Assembly (NCBI RefSeq): GCF_019308355.1
Contig: NZ_JAAGKM010000015.1
Span: 1-64,000, forward strand
DNA: 64,000 bases
Direction: 5' to 3'
DNA from: Empedobacter falsenii
GTDB taxonomy: Bacteria; Bacteroidota; Bacteroidia; Flavobacteriales; Weeksellaceae
Shown here: piece after piece, positions 1 to 8,756 of the stretch
Layout: each line of letters begins with the position of its first letter
Position numbering within the stretch: the stretch's first letter is position 1
The notes under the pieces: generated by a model
Seen by the model: the letters and a program-made list of their open reading frames with translations, nothing else
What the model was told of the DNA's origin: nothing
The model's database searches: none
Position numbers and translations under genes: made by a program

Positions 1-66
1 CATCCTAAAAATCCGTATTTTTTTTGTTAGTTTGTAGTCTAAAATTTAGAAAAACAACATGAACAA

Positions 67-93
67 AAAAAGAGGCCTTTCTAAAAGTCTCTT
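67..93 (-). terminator. Weak hairpin downstream of ohr
   Basis: AAGAG and CTCTT arms (about 70-74 and 89-93) form a short stem, followed on the minus strand by a run of seven T. It lies about 105 bases past the ohr stop, and one base pair of the stem is an A-C mismatch in the minus-strand RNA. It is a plausible but weak intrinsic terminator. Confidence 0.35.
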
Positions 94-198
94 CGGTATT
101 TTTAAAAAATTTTACGGTAAACCCATAATGTTGAAATAAATCCGGAAGCTTATGCACATTGGGAGTTAAATTGTTGGCTTTGCAAGTGCAAGGAAACG

Positions 199-621
199 CT
201 AATTATTTGTCACCGATAATTTCACTTCGATATTGTTTCTGGAGGCATTAGAATAAGGGCAAATTTGATGTGCTTTTTCTGTAAGTTCTTGCGCTTCTTC
301 CAGCGAAACACCTGGGATATTCACATCGAGTTCCACGGCAAGCCCGAATTCGCCATTTTCAATTCGGCCTATGCTTACTTTGGCTGTTACGGTGGTTTCA
401 CCGGTTTCGGTTTTTGATAGCATAATGACTCTGTTAAGGGCACTGTCAAAACATGCGGAATAACCTGCCGCGAAAAGCATTTCCGGATTAGCGAAATCAT
501 CATTCGCGCCACCAAGTGCTTTTGGCATTCGTACTGCTAAATCTATAACGCCATTGTCGCTTTTCACCTGGCCGTTTCTTCCACCCTTTGCGGTTACACA
601 GGTAGTGTACATGGGTTTCAT
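199..621 (-). CDS. ohr: Organic hydroperoxide resistance protein (Ohr, OsmC superfamily)
   Basis: A 140-residue cytosolic thiol peroxidase that reduces organic and fatty-acid hydroperoxides. The two redox cysteines are at Cys57 (in SACFDS) and Cys121 (in CPYSNA). Arg15 and Glu47 sit where Ohr enzymes hold the residues that activate the peroxidatic cysteine. The length is that of a full Ohr. No MarR-type ohrR is adjacent. The gene follows oleate hydratase on the same strand, separated by 175 bases, which fits a role against oxidised unsaturated fatty acids (inference). Its base composition is clearly more G+C-rich than the neighbours (I estimate mid-forties percent against about one third), which suggests acquisition from another lineage. 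Confidence 0.92.
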   Translation of the reverse strand: MKPMYTTCVTAKGGRNGQVKSDNGVIDLAVRMPKALGGANDDFANPEMLFAAGYSACFDSALNRVIMLSKTETGETTVTAKVSIGRIENGEFGLAVELDVNIPGVSLEEAQELTEKAHQICPYSNASRNNIEVKLSVTNN

Positions 622-796
622 AAGTTATTTTTTTAAATTATTGATTAATTGGGTTAGGGTCTCTTTAAAATTTTCGAGATCTGTTTTTAAATAGAAAAAA
701 ATATAGTAATACTCAAAAAGCTTCTAAATCTTTAGTAATTTAGAAGCTTTTATTGATTTTATATTACTGATAATCAATGTTGAATTGATAGTGATT

Positions 797-2746
797 TTAA
801 CCTCTAAAATGTCCTACCCATTCTTTGAATTTACCAAATTGTTCTAATAGAAAAGATTCTTTTTCTTCTTCCTCTTGAGGAGAATCTGATCCAATAGGTA
901 GAATATGTTCAAAATAAGTTCCCTTTAAAACTTTATTTAATAAACCTTCACCCATAAATGGTTTATCATCGTTCAACGTTTTAGTTGCTTTTAATAAATG
1001 ACGAATGTCGTATTGTAATGGATTAATGTCTGGAACTTGCTTATTTAAATTAAGTAATTCATAAACTGCAATACGTGCGGTACGAACAGAACTTTCCATT
1101 GTGAAAACTACATCGTTATTGGTTTCTACAAATTGACCTACTAAACCTAGATTCTTACACTCATCTGGAACTACTTGTGGGCGGTCTCCTTTTGCTCTAG
1201 GCATAAACATAGATGTGATGTAAGGCATATAAGCAGAACGAGTGATTGTATTCTCAATAACGTCGTCTATTTGGTCTTCAATTCCTAAATGATAACATAA
1301 TTCTGTTAGGATTTCGTTTCCTGTACAAGTAGGCATTGTTTTCTTAATGTAGTTTCCTTCTTTATCCATAAATAATGCATAAACCCAAAGTACTAAAATA
1401 TCATCTGGTTGTGTAGGATAATGTGGTTGACGATTACAAGTAAAACTCATTAACCAATTAGAATCTGTAATGGTAATAATTCCACCTGTAACAGTTTGAC
1501 CTGAATATGGATCATTAACAGAATATTCTTTTAGTTTTTCTACTAATGCAGAAGGTTTACAAGTTAAAGTAACAGATTCCCATGACGATTTTTCAATATT
1601 CCCACAAAATTTTTCTGGACGACCAAAAACAGGAGATTTAGCAGAAAGGTTTTTCCATAGTTTCCACCCTGCACTTTGACCACTAGTATTATTATCTATC
1701 GCTAAAACTGGTGCCGTTGTATTATCTCCATACGCAGTATCTTCAGTCATAGAACCAGTAGTTACAATAACATAATCATTTGGTGTGACAGGAATAATTA
1801 CATCTTGTCCATCTTGTTCTGTTATAATTCCTTTGACTACTTTTCCTTCTGTATTAATTAATAAATCTAAATCTTTAACCAGTGTATTTAACTGAATTTT
1901 TACTCCTTTTTCTTTTAACCATTTACCTAATGGCGTAACAAAAGTGTCGTATTGATTGTATTTAGGAAATACCAATGAAGAAAGATCATTTAAACCATCA
2001 ATCGCATGTAAAAAGCGATGCATATATAATTTGAATTCTAGTAAACTATGCCAATTCTCAAAGGCAAACATTGTACGCCAAAATGTCCAGAAATTACTTT
2101 CTAAGAATGATTGATTAAAATAATCTTCAATTGTTATATCATCCAACTCTTCTTTTTTCTTTAACAAAAGTTTGATAATAGCTAATTGATCTTTCTTATT
2201 CAAACCAAATTTACTAAAGTCTTTTACTTTCCCTTTTTCATGAATTAAACGTGCAATAGAATAATTAGAATCATTATCATTTACTAATCTATATTCGTCT
2301 AAAACACTATAAGGTTCTGGTAACTCTAATGCAGGAATGTCTTGGAAAATATCCCATAAATTCTCGTAGGTACAATCCATTTCTCGACCTCCTCGAATTA
2401 TGTAACCATCTTTTGCATTTCCAGCTCCATCTAACGAACCTCCTTCTACCTGAAGTTGTTCTATAAATGTGATATTCTCTGGAGTGAAATGTCCGTCTCT
2501 AATAAAATAATAGGCAGTAGCTAAACCTGCAATACCACTTCCCACAATATATACCTTACTGTCCTTATAAGATTTTGTAGGAATTCCTTTATTGCGTTGG
2601 TAATTTCCTATTTGATCAGAGAAGGGATAAGATTTTTCTGGAGTGTTTCTTGGTGTTTCTTTACTTGCATCTGGTTGATGATCAATATTTCCGTAGATAG
2701 TAGAATGATTTAAAACGTTGTCAAATTTTGAAGTAACTTTATCCAT
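797..2746 (-). CDS. ohyA: Oleate hydratase (FAD-dependent fatty-acid double-bond hydratase)
   Basis: A 649-residue enzyme that adds water to the cis-9 double bond of unsaturated fatty acids, giving 10-hydroxystearic acid from oleate. The FAD-binding Rossmann motif GSGIAGLA is at residues 69-76. The RGGREM loop (118-123) carries Glu122, and Tyr241 lies in FKLYMHRF. Both residues fall at the numbers established for the Elizabethkingia meningoseptica enzyme, so the start and length are well supported. The family was formerly called myosin-cross-reactive antigen. It detoxifies antimicrobial unsaturated fatty acids. An AraC-type gene lies 93 bases upstream on the same strand, and tandem repeats sit on the ohyA promoter (2795-2827), so I infer inducible expression controlled by that regulator. 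Confidence 0.97.
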   Translation of the reverse strand: MDKVTSKFDNVLNHSTIYGNIDHQPDASKETPRNTPEKSYPFSDQIGNYQRNKGIPTKSYKDSKVYIVGSGIAGLATAYYFIRDGHFTPENITFIEQLQVEGGSLDGAGNAKDGYIIRGGREMDCTYENLWDIFQDIPALELPEPYSVLDEYRLVNDNDSNYSIARLIHEKGKVKDFSKFGLNKKDQLAIIKLLLKKKEELDDITIEDYFNQSFLESNFWTFWRTMFAFENWHSLLEFKLYMHRFLHAIDGLNDLSSLVFPKYNQYDTFVTPLGKWLKEKGVKIQLNTLVKDLDLLINTEGKVVKGIITEQDGQDVIIPVTPNDYVIVTTGSMTEDTAYGDNTTAPVLAIDNNTSGQSAGWKLWKNLSAKSPVFGRPEKFCGNIEKSSWESVTLTCKPSALVEKLKEYSVNDPYSGQTVTGGIITITDSNWLMSFTCNRQPHYPTQPDDILVLWVYALFMDKEGNYIKKTMPTCTGNEILTELCYHLGIEDQIDDVIENTITRSAYMPYITSMFMPRAKGDRPQVVPDECKNLGLVGQFVETNNDVVFTMESSVRTARIAVYELLNLNKQVPDINPLQYDIRHLLKATKTLNDDKPFMGEGLLNKVLKGTYFEHILPIGSDSPQEEEEKESFLLEQFGKFKEWVGHFRG

Positions 2747-2794
2747 AATTATTTATTTTAAGATTCTAGAATAAAATTACGCTTTATTACTTTT

Positions 2795-2827
2795 CTAAAG
2801 TATCCCGAAATTCGTCATTTGTATCCC
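2795..2827 (-). promoter_or_regulatory. Tandem AraC-type half-sites and -7 element of ohyA
   Basis: On the minus strand the heptamer GGGATAC occurs twice (plus-strand GTATCCC at 2800-2806 and 2821-2827), exactly 21 bases apart, that is two helical turns. Each copy is preceded by AATTT. The promoter-proximal copy runs into TACTTTAG (2795-2802), one base away from the TAnnTTTG -7 consensus. No good -33 element is present. Same-face direct repeats next to a promoter lacking -33 are typical of AraC-family activation. The upstream gene at 2840-3715 is the obvious candidate regulator (inference). Confidence 0.6.
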
Positions 2828-2839
2828 AAATTTCTTTTT

Positions 2840-3715
2840 TTATATATGTTGTTGTTTTCTATATTGTTGAGGAGAAATTGAAGTGTATTTTTTAAAAAAC
2901 CGACCAAAAGATGAAGAAGAGTTGAAACCTAGATCTAATGCTATTTGGACAATTGTTTTCTCTGAGTAGCCAAGCAAAACATACGCTTCTTTTAATAAAT
3001 ACTCGTCAATAATAACATGTGGAGTTTTCTTAGTTGCTTTTTTTACAAGGTGAATCAAATATTTATTTGTAATAAACAATTGATCTGCATAAAACTGTAC
3101 GTCTTTGTGAGCGATAACATTTTCTTGAACAAGTTGTGTAAACTTACAAAATAGAGTGTTGATTTCGCGGGAATAATTTTTATTTACTTTTGAATATTGT
3201 TCAGCAATTATAGAGGCAGTTTCAAGAAGTAAAGTAAAAATAATCGATCGAATAATATCTTCTAAGAACAAAACATTTCTTTCTCGTTGTTCTTGAAGAT
3301 AATTGATTAACATTAAAAGATGATTCGCATCTTTTTTATTTGCCTTACAAACTGTAAAGTTTTGATGTGTAAACAAATTAAGTTTATCAATAAAGAAAGG
3401 ATTAGAAATGTTTTTAAGGAGAAAGTTTTTCTCAAAAAACAACAATTTCATTCTAAAATTAGAGTTAGTATCTAGAATTTTCAAAACAGTAGAAGGAGCA
3501 GAAATTAAGAATTCGTTTTGAGTAATAAAATATTTCTGAGAATCTATCTCAACTTCTATCGAGCCAGATAAACAAATACAAAATGCATAAAAGTCGATTC
3601 GAAAAGATCTTTCAGGAAACGCAAAAATTGGATTTCCTGATGAGATATAATATAGTTTATTACAATTTACGCCATAAAAAGACAAGGTCTCTTTTAGGTT
3701 TTCATAGTTTTTCAT
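2840..3715 (-). CDS. AraC-family transcriptional regulator
   Basis: A 291-residue protein with an N-terminal cupin-like sensor region (about 20-110), a helical linker and a C-terminal double helix-turn-helix domain (about 190-288). The second HTH shows the family pattern: IVQIALDLGFNSSSSFGRFFKK, then SPQQYR. It lies directly upstream of ohyA on the same strand, and the intergenic gap holds tandem half-sites. I infer that it senses a fatty acid or related amphiphile and activates ohyA. The family assignment is secure; the ligand is unknown. Confidence 0.88.
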   Translation of the reverse strand: MKNYENLKETLSFYGVNCNKLYYISSGNPIFAFPERSFRIDFYAFCICLSGSIEVEIDSQKYFITQNEFLISAPSTVLKILDTNSNFRMKLLFFEKNFLLKNISNPFFIDKLNLFTHQNFTVCKANKKDANHLLMLINYLQEQRERNVLFLEDIIRSIIFTLLLETASIIAEQYSKVNKNYSREINTLFCKFTQLVQENVIAHKDVQFYADQLFITNKYLIHLVKKATKKTPHVIIDEYLLKEAYVLLGYSEKTIVQIALDLGFNSSSSFGRFFKKYTSISPQQYRKQQHI

Positions 3716-3966
3716 GCTTGAAAATAATAGTTGGTCAGATCGTTTTTTTAGGGTAGTAGAATTGATAAAGCTAAAATAAGAATTGTTTAGTAAGTAATTA
3801 AATACAATAAGGTATTTTAACTGTATTCTAATGTAAAAGTTATTTTCATATCAACTAAGTAGTTCTTAAATAAGAAATTTCATGAATATAATCAATGAAA
3901 TATCGGCTAACAATGTTGAATGATGTAGTAATTTTTTGTAACAAGTAATACTTTTGGATTGTGTAG

Positions 3967-3995
3967 TTTGTTTCGGTTAAGATAAATTACCTTTG
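3967..3995 (+). promoter_or_regulatory. Promoter of the MFS gene
   Basis: TTTG (3967-3970) and TACCTTTG (3988-3995) match the Bacteroidota -33 and -7 elements with a 17-base spacer, slightly short. The -7 ends 13 bases before the ATG at 4009. The rest of the 293-base gap between the divergent araC and MFS genes is AT-rich, with no further feature I can support. Confidence 0.6.
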
Positions 3996-4008
3996 CAAAA
4001 AATCCGTT

Positions 4009-5199
4009 ATGTTTTCTGCCATTAATAAAAAATTAAATTTAGATCCCGTTTATAATCTCCATTTTATTTTAATGTGTTTGAGTTCGTTGTTGTTTTCAGC
4101 GAGTTTTAATATGATGATTCCCGAGCTACCTGCTTATTTAAGCAGCATGGGAGGAGCAGAATACAAAGGATTTATTATTGCATTATTTACCTTGACAGCG
4201 GGAATTTCGAGACCTTTTAGTGGAAAATTAACCGATAAAGTGGGGCGGGTACCTATTATGGCAGTCGGTTCTATTGTCTGTTTTGTGTGCGGAATTTTAT
4301 ATCCTGTTTTAACAACCGTTTCAGGTTTTTTATTTTTGAGATTGGTACACGGCTTTTCGACAGGTTTCAAACCCACTGCAACAGCAGCTTATATTGCAGA
4401 TATTATTCCGCGCGAACGTTGGGGCGAAGCATTGGGCTTGCACGGAATTTGTTTCAGTATCGGAATGGCAATTGGACCTGCATTGGGAAGTACAATTACA
4501 TTATATACATCGATTAATGTGATGTTTTTTACGTCTTCGTTTTTTGCATTATTATCGATATTGATTTTATTCAATATGAAAGAGACCTTGCAAAATAAAC
4601 AAAAATTTTCGTTCGGATTATTAAAGATTTCGAAGCAAGATGTTTTTGCAAAAGAAGCTTTGCCAGCGGCATTGATTACGTTTCTTTCGTATGTTGCTTA
4701 TGGTTCTATATTGACATTAATTCCAGATTGGACCGAACATTTAGGTTTTCAAAATAAAGGGGTTTTCTTTATGGTATTTACAATATCATCTATGATGGTT
4801 CGTTTCTTTGCAGGTAAGATATCTGACCAAAAAGGGCGTGTGTTGGTGATAAAATTAGGCTTAGTTTTATTGATTATTGCATTGGTACTTTTGGCTTCTA
4901 TTGATGCAAAAATAGGGTTGATTTTAGGGGGGTTGATGTATGGCATTTCAACCGGAATTCTTTCACCTGCACTAAATGCTTGGACAATAGATTTTAGTAA
5001 ACCTGATGAACGTGGAAAGGCGATGGCAACAATGTATATTGCGATGGAAGCGGGGATAGGACTTGGAGCATTGTGTGCGGGTTGGTATTTTCAGGATTAT
5101 TTGGATCGCATTCCGATGGTGATTTATGTTTCGGCATTTATCTGTCTTTTGGGAACCATTTACATGCTGAGATTTAAGAATAAGCCTCAAACAATTTAA
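4009..5199 (+). CDS. MFS transporter, drug/H+ antiporter-like
   Basis: A 396-residue inner-membrane protein with about 12 hydrophobic segments, the usual length of a 12-helix major facilitator. The loop 2-3 motif GKLTDKVGRVPIM (about residues 71-83) and its second-half counterpart GKISDQKGRV (about 270) are clear. The segment GIAIGPALGS-like in helix 5 resembles antiporter motif C of drug exporters. The substrate cannot be deduced. It has its own promoter and is followed at once by the gene at 5209, probably in the same transcript. It is divergent from the araC gene, so regulation by it is possible but unsupported. Confidence 0.88.
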   Translation: MFSAINKKLNLDPVYNLHFILMCLSSLLFSASFNMMIPELPAYLSSMGGAEYKGFIIALFTLTAGISRPFSGKLTDKVGRVPIMAVGSIVCFVCGILYPVLTTVSGFLFLRLVHGFSTGFKPTATAAYIADIIPRERWGEALGLHGICFSIGMAIGPALGSTITLYTSINVMFFTSSFFALLSILILFNMKETLQNKQKFSFGLLKISKQDVFAKEALPAALITFLSYVAYGSILTLIPDWTEHLGFQNKGVFFMVFTISSMMVRFFAGKISDQKGRVLVIKLGLVLLIIALVLLASIDAKIGLILGGLMYGISTGILSPALNAWTIDFSKPDERGKAMATMYIAMEAGIGLGALCAGWYFQDYLDRIPMVIYVSAFICLLGTIYMLRFKNKPQTI

Positions 5200-5208
5200 T
5201 TGAAAGAA

Positions 5209-5646
5209 ATGAAAGCAGAATTATATCAATTTATAGCACAACAAATCGAAGATAAAATAACGTATTTGAATGGTTTGATTGACGATTTACGTGCTTCAAA
5301 CAACGATACTAAAAGTAGTATGGGTGATAAGTATGAAACGTCGCGCGAAATGATGCAACAGGAAATTACTCGAATTCAAAATCAATTGAATGAAGTTTTA
5401 ATTCAGCAAGACGTGTTTTCTAAAATAAAAATTGTGGAGAACAAAACCATTGGTTTAGGTAGTTATGTTGAAACTACGATGGGAAATTTCTGTATGGCGT
5501 GTAGTTTTGGGGAAATTATTTTCGAGAATAAAAAGATATTTGTCCTATCAACTCAAACTCCTTTGGCTAGAATCTTGGTTGGGATATCGGAACAAGATTC
5601 GTTCGAAATGAATGGAAAAGTTTTTGTAATTAGTAAAATTAATTAA
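5209..5646 (+). CDS. GreA/GreB-like small protein (coiled coil plus C-terminal domain)
   Basis: About 145 residues. The N-terminal half is an acidic helical hairpin (about 1-75: QFIAQQIEDK, MMQQEITRIQNQL). The C-terminal half is a small beta domain with VENKTIGLGSYVET and TPLARILVG, resembling the FKBP-like domain of transcript-cleavage factors GreA/GreB. Members of this family are often mislabelled as 3-oxoacyl-ACP synthase, for which there is no motif. A TTG codon at 5200, directly after the MFS stop, is in frame. I prefer the ATG at 5209. A role on RNA polymerase is inferred from fold similarity only. Confidence 0.72.
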   Translation: MKAELYQFIAQQIEDKITYLNGLIDDLRASNNDTKSSMGDKYETSREMMQQEITRIQNQLNEVLIQQDVFSKIKIVENKTIGLGSYVETTMGNFCMACSFGEIIFENKKIFVLSTQTPLARILVGISEQDSFEMNGKVFVISKIN

Positions 5647-5652
5647 GATAAA

Positions 5653-5679
5653 AAAGGACGTAGTTGCGGTACGTCCTTT
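5653..5679. terminator. Bidirectional terminator between the Gre-like gene and aceA
   Basis: AAAGGACGTA (5653-5662) pairs perfectly with TACGTCCTTT (5670-5679) around a 7-base loop. A T run follows on the minus strand and a shorter one on the plus strand. It serves the convergent genes ending at 5646 and 5698. Confidence 0.85.
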
Positions 5680-5697
5680 CTAATTGAAAAGTATGTA

Positions 5698-6975
5698 TTA
5701 GAATTGTGCGGCTTCCGTACTTTCGGCCATAGCTGTAGTAGATGAAATGCCTTGTTGCACTGTGTTTTGTACGTAATCGAAATATTGTGTTCCTACAAAA
5801 GATTGGTGTTTTACAGCTGCAAAACCTTCTTCTTGTAACGCAAATTCTTTTTCTTGTAATGCCGAATATCCCGCCATTCCTTTGGCTTTGTATGCACGTG
5901 ATAACTCGAACATAGAGGTATTCATCGCATGGAAACCTGCTAAAGTGATGAATTGGAATTTGTATCCCATTTCAGCTAAATCTTCGCGAAATGTTTCCAT
6001 TTGAGCTTCTGTTAAATGTTTTGCCCAATTAAATGAAGGCGAACAATTATAAGCTAACATCTGATTTGGATATTTTTCTCGAATCGCTTGTGCAAATTCT
6101 CTTGCCATTCCAAGATCTGGATTAGATGTTTCCATCCAAATTAAATCAGCATAAGGCGCATAGCTTAAACCTCGATTAATTCCTTGTTCCAAACCATTTC
6201 TCACATTGTAAAAACCTTCAGAAGTTCTACTTCCTTGTATAATAAAAGGTTGATCTCTTTCATCAATATCCGAAGTAATCAAATTCGCAGCTTCTGCATC
6301 AGTTCTTGCAACCAATAGAGTAGGAACGCCGCAAACATCTGCTGCTAAACGAGCTGCAACCAATTTGTTAATTGCTTCTTGTGTTGGAACTAAAACTTTT
6401 CCTCCAAGATGACCACATTTTTTGGCTGATGACAATTGATCTTCGAAATGAACGCCAGCAGCACCAGCTTCTATCATTTGTTTCATCAATTCATAAGCAT
6501 TCAAGTTTCCTCCAAATCCAGCTTCTGCATCGGCAACAATTGGTACCATATAATCAATGTTTCCCTGTTCGGTAACAGATTGTATTTCATCGCGACGACG
6601 CAACGCATTGTTAATACGTTTTATCACCATTGGAACCGAGTTGGCTGGATACAATGATTGATCTGGGTACATTTCTGCCGAAAGATTTGCATCTGCAGCA
6701 ACTTGCCATCCCGAAAGATAAATTGCATCCAAACCAGCTTGCACTTCTTGTATGGCTTGATTACCATTCAAAGCGCCTAAACCCGCCATAAATGGCTTCG
6801 AATTTAAACCTTCCCAAAGTTTCTTAGCACCTAATCTTGCTAAAGTGTAATCGATGTCCAAAGAACCTCTTAATCGAATAACATCTTCTGCTGAATAAGG
6901 ACGAACAATGTCTGTCCAGCGTGGATTAGTTTCCCAATCCTGCCGAATCTTTTGAATTCTTTCTTGATTGCTCAT
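5698..6975 (-). CDS. aceA: Isocitrate lyase
   Basis: A 425-residue cytosolic enzyme that cleaves isocitrate to glyoxylate and succinate, the first step of the glyoxylate shunt. The signature KKCGH is at residues 185-189, with catalytic Cys187. The acidic metal-site stretch [10 protein letters not shown] precedes it. The length matches bacterial AceA. It is 77 bases downstream of aceB on the same strand, so the two form an operon that allows growth on acetate and fatty acids. The gap between them is a low-complexity CA-rich stretch on the coding strand. Confidence 0.97.
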   Translation of the reverse strand: MSNQERIQKIRQDWETNPRWTDIVRPYSAEDVIRLRGSLDIDYTLARLGAKKLWEGLNSKPFMAGLGALNGNQAIQEVQAGLDAIYLSGWQVAADANLSAEMYPDQSLYPANSVPMVIKRINNALRRRDEIQSVTEQGNIDYMVPIVADAEAGFGGNLNAYELMKQMIEAGAAGVHFEDQLSSAKKCGHLGGKVLVPTQEAINKLVAARLAADVCGVPTLLVARTDAEAANLITSDIDERDQPFIIQGSRTSEGFYNVRNGLEQGINRGLSYAPYADLIWMETSNPDLGMAREFAQAIREKYPNQMLAYNCSPSFNWAKHLTEAQMETFREDLAEMGYKFQFITLAGFHAMNTSMFELSRAYKAKGMAGYSALQEKEFALQEEGFAAVKHQSFVGTQYFDYVQNTVQQGISSTTAMAESTEAAQF

Positions 6976-7052
6976 AATTGTGTTTTTTGTGTTTTGTTTA
7001 TGAATGTGTGTTGTGTGTGTATTTCTTTTTGTGTGTGTCTGGTTATAAGGGC

Positions 7053-8639
7053 TTAATCAATATACTTATAGGCTTCTAATGTTAAAAATTCGGTAAACTT
7101 GTGCGATAAAACTAATTCGTCAAAGATTGAAATAGCTTCTTCAAATCTTCCGTTCAAATAGTTTTCCTCACCAACTAATTTTTTTATTTTTTGAACCTCT
7201 TCGGCTCTTAATTTTTTGTATTTGTCACTGTTAAATTCGCATCCGTTTTCTAACGTAATCGACTGGCTTAACCATTGCCAAACCTGCGTACGAGAGATTT
7301 CTGCTGTTGCTGCGTCTTCCATTAAGTTATATAAAGCTGCGGCTCCTTTTCCAGATAACCAACTTTCGATGTATAAAATTCCGACATTAATATTGTCTCT
7401 AATTCCTTGTTCTGTAACTGTTCCTTTTGGCAATTCTAACAAAGCCTCGGCAGTTGTTACAACATCTTCTCGCTTATTGGAAATTTGATTAGCTTGTGGC
7501 ATATATTCGTCAAAAATATCTTTTGCGACTTTTACCAAAGCAGGATGCGCAACCCACGTTCCATCGTGTCCATTTTTTACTTCGCGAAGTTTATCATTCT
7601 TCACTTTTTCAAAGGCAATTTCATTGACTTTTTCATCATTCTTAATCGGAATTTGAGCAGCCATTCCACCAATTGCATGTATGTTTCGTTTATGACAACG
7701 TTGGATAACTGCTTGCGAATATGCAGCCATAAAAGGCGAAGTCATCGTAACTTGTGAACGATCTGGAACAATAAAATTTGGGTGTTTCTTAAATTTTTTG
7801 ATATAAGAAAATATATAATCCCAACGACCGCAGTTAAGGCCTGCGATGTGGTCTTTTAATTCGTAAATAATTTCATCTAACTGAAAAGAAGCTGTTATAG
7901 TTTCGATCAAAACTGTAGCTTTAATCGTAGCTTGTGGAATGTTTAAATAATTTTGTGCGAAAACAAAAACATCGTTCCACCAGCGTGCTTCTAGGTGATG
8001 TTCTAATTTAGGAAGATAGAAATAAGGCCCACTTTGCTTGGAAAGTAACGTGTGTGCATTATGGAAAAAATATAAACCAAAGTCAAATAGTGAGCCTGAT
8101 ATTTCTTGTTTATCTATTATGATATTCTTTTCATTCAAATGTAAACCTCTCGGTCTTACAAGCAAGACAGCAGTCTTTTCGTTTAATTGATACTTTTTTC
8201 CATTATTTTCGAATGAAATAGTACCATCTACTGCATCTCTTAAATTTTGTTGTCCTTGAAGATTGTTATCCCATGTGGGAGAATTACTATCTTCAAAATC
8301 GGCCATAAATGTATTAGCGCCTGAATTTAACGCGTTAATTACCATTTTACGGTCAACAGGACCAGTTATCTCAACGCGTCTGTCTTGTAAATCAGCTGGA
8401 ATAGGAGCTGCTGTCCAATCGCCATTTCTGATTTCTTTTGTTTCTGACAAAAAAGTTGGAAAATTACCCAAATCAAAAAAGATTTGTCTTTCTTGTCGAT
8501 TCGCCAAAAGTTCTAAACGTCTTTCGTTGAAATTTTTGTGTAAAGCTGTTAAAAAATTAACCACTTCGGTTGTCAAAATATCTGGATAACTATCCAGCTT
8601 ATTCTGCGATAATTTTAATTCACTTGTAATAGTATCCAT
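7053..8639 (-). CDS. aceB: Malate synthase A
   Basis: A 528-residue enzyme that condenses glyoxylate with acetyl-CoA to malate. The malate synthase signature [16 protein letters not shown] is intact in the middle of the protein, and the barrel arginine lies in [10 protein letters not shown]. The length is that of the A isoform. It is first in the aceB-aceA operon and divergent from a RamB-like regulator. A perfect palindrome overlaps its predicted promoter (8696-8709), so repression by that regulator is likely. Confidence 0.97.
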   Translation of the reverse strand: MDTITSELKLSQNKLDSYPDILTTEVVNFLTALHKNFNERRLELLANRQERQIFFDLGNFPTFLSETKEIRNGDWTAAPIPADLQDRRVEITGPVDRKMVINALNSGANTFMADFEDSNSPTWDNNLQGQQNLRDAVDGTISFENNGKKYQLNEKTAVLLVRPRGLHLNEKNIIIDKQEISGSLFDFGLYFFHNAHTLLSKQSGPYFYLPKLEHHLEARWWNDVFVFAQNYLNIPQATIKATVLIETITASFQLDEIIYELKDHIAGLNCGRWDYIFSYIKKFKKHPNFIVPDRSQVTMTSPFMAAYSQAVIQRCHKRNIHAIGGMAAQIPIKNDEKVNEIAFEKVKNDKLREVKNGHDGTWVAHPALVKVAKDIFDEYMPQANQISNKREDVVTTAEALLELPKGTVTEQGIRDNINVGILYIESWLSGKGAAALYNLMEDAATAEISRTQVWQWLSQSITLENGCEFNSDKYKKLRAEEVQKIKKLVGEENYLNGRFEEAISIFDELVLSHKFTEFLTLEAYKYID

Positions 8640-8695
8640 TTTTTGTGTTTTTGTTGTAATTTTGGTTTTGGTTATTCGAGCGGAATTTTACTTCC

Positions 8696-8709
8696 AGCGA
8701 ACGTTCGCT
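8696..8709. promoter_or_regulatory. Perfect 14-bp palindrome, candidate aceBA operator
   Basis: AGCGAACGTTCGCT is its own reverse complement and stands out in an otherwise AT-rich divergent intergenic region. Its aceB-distal end overlaps the predicted aceB -7 element. The position at the transcription start would suit a repressor, and the adjacent HTH protein is the natural candidate (inference). Confidence 0.65.
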
Positions 8710-8740
8710 AAATTATAAAAATTCGTTTACATTTACCAAA
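8708..8740 (-). promoter_or_regulatory. Predicted aceB promoter
   Basis: Read on the minus strand: TTTG (plus 8737-8740), a 21-base spacer, then TAATTTAG (plus 8708-8715), a 7 of 8 match to TAnnTTTG. The leader to the aceB ATG would be about 60 bases. The last two bases of the -7 box belong to the palindrome. Confidence 0.5.
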
Positions 8741-8756
8741 TATTTTTGAAAAAATT

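Noticed and set aside
59-139. 26-codon plus-strand frame (MNKKRGLSKS...) across the hairpin downstream of ohr
   Set aside because: Very short, overlaps the hairpin, has no exact -7 box at the right distance and no neighbour to support it.
5209-5646. Reading the protein as 3-oxoacyl-ACP synthase
   Set aside because: Far too short and without the ketosynthase active site; the fold pattern is Gre-like.
6976-7050. CA/GT-rich tract between aceB and aceA
   Set aside because: Irregular low-complexity sequence, not a clean microsatellite; no hairpin or gene.
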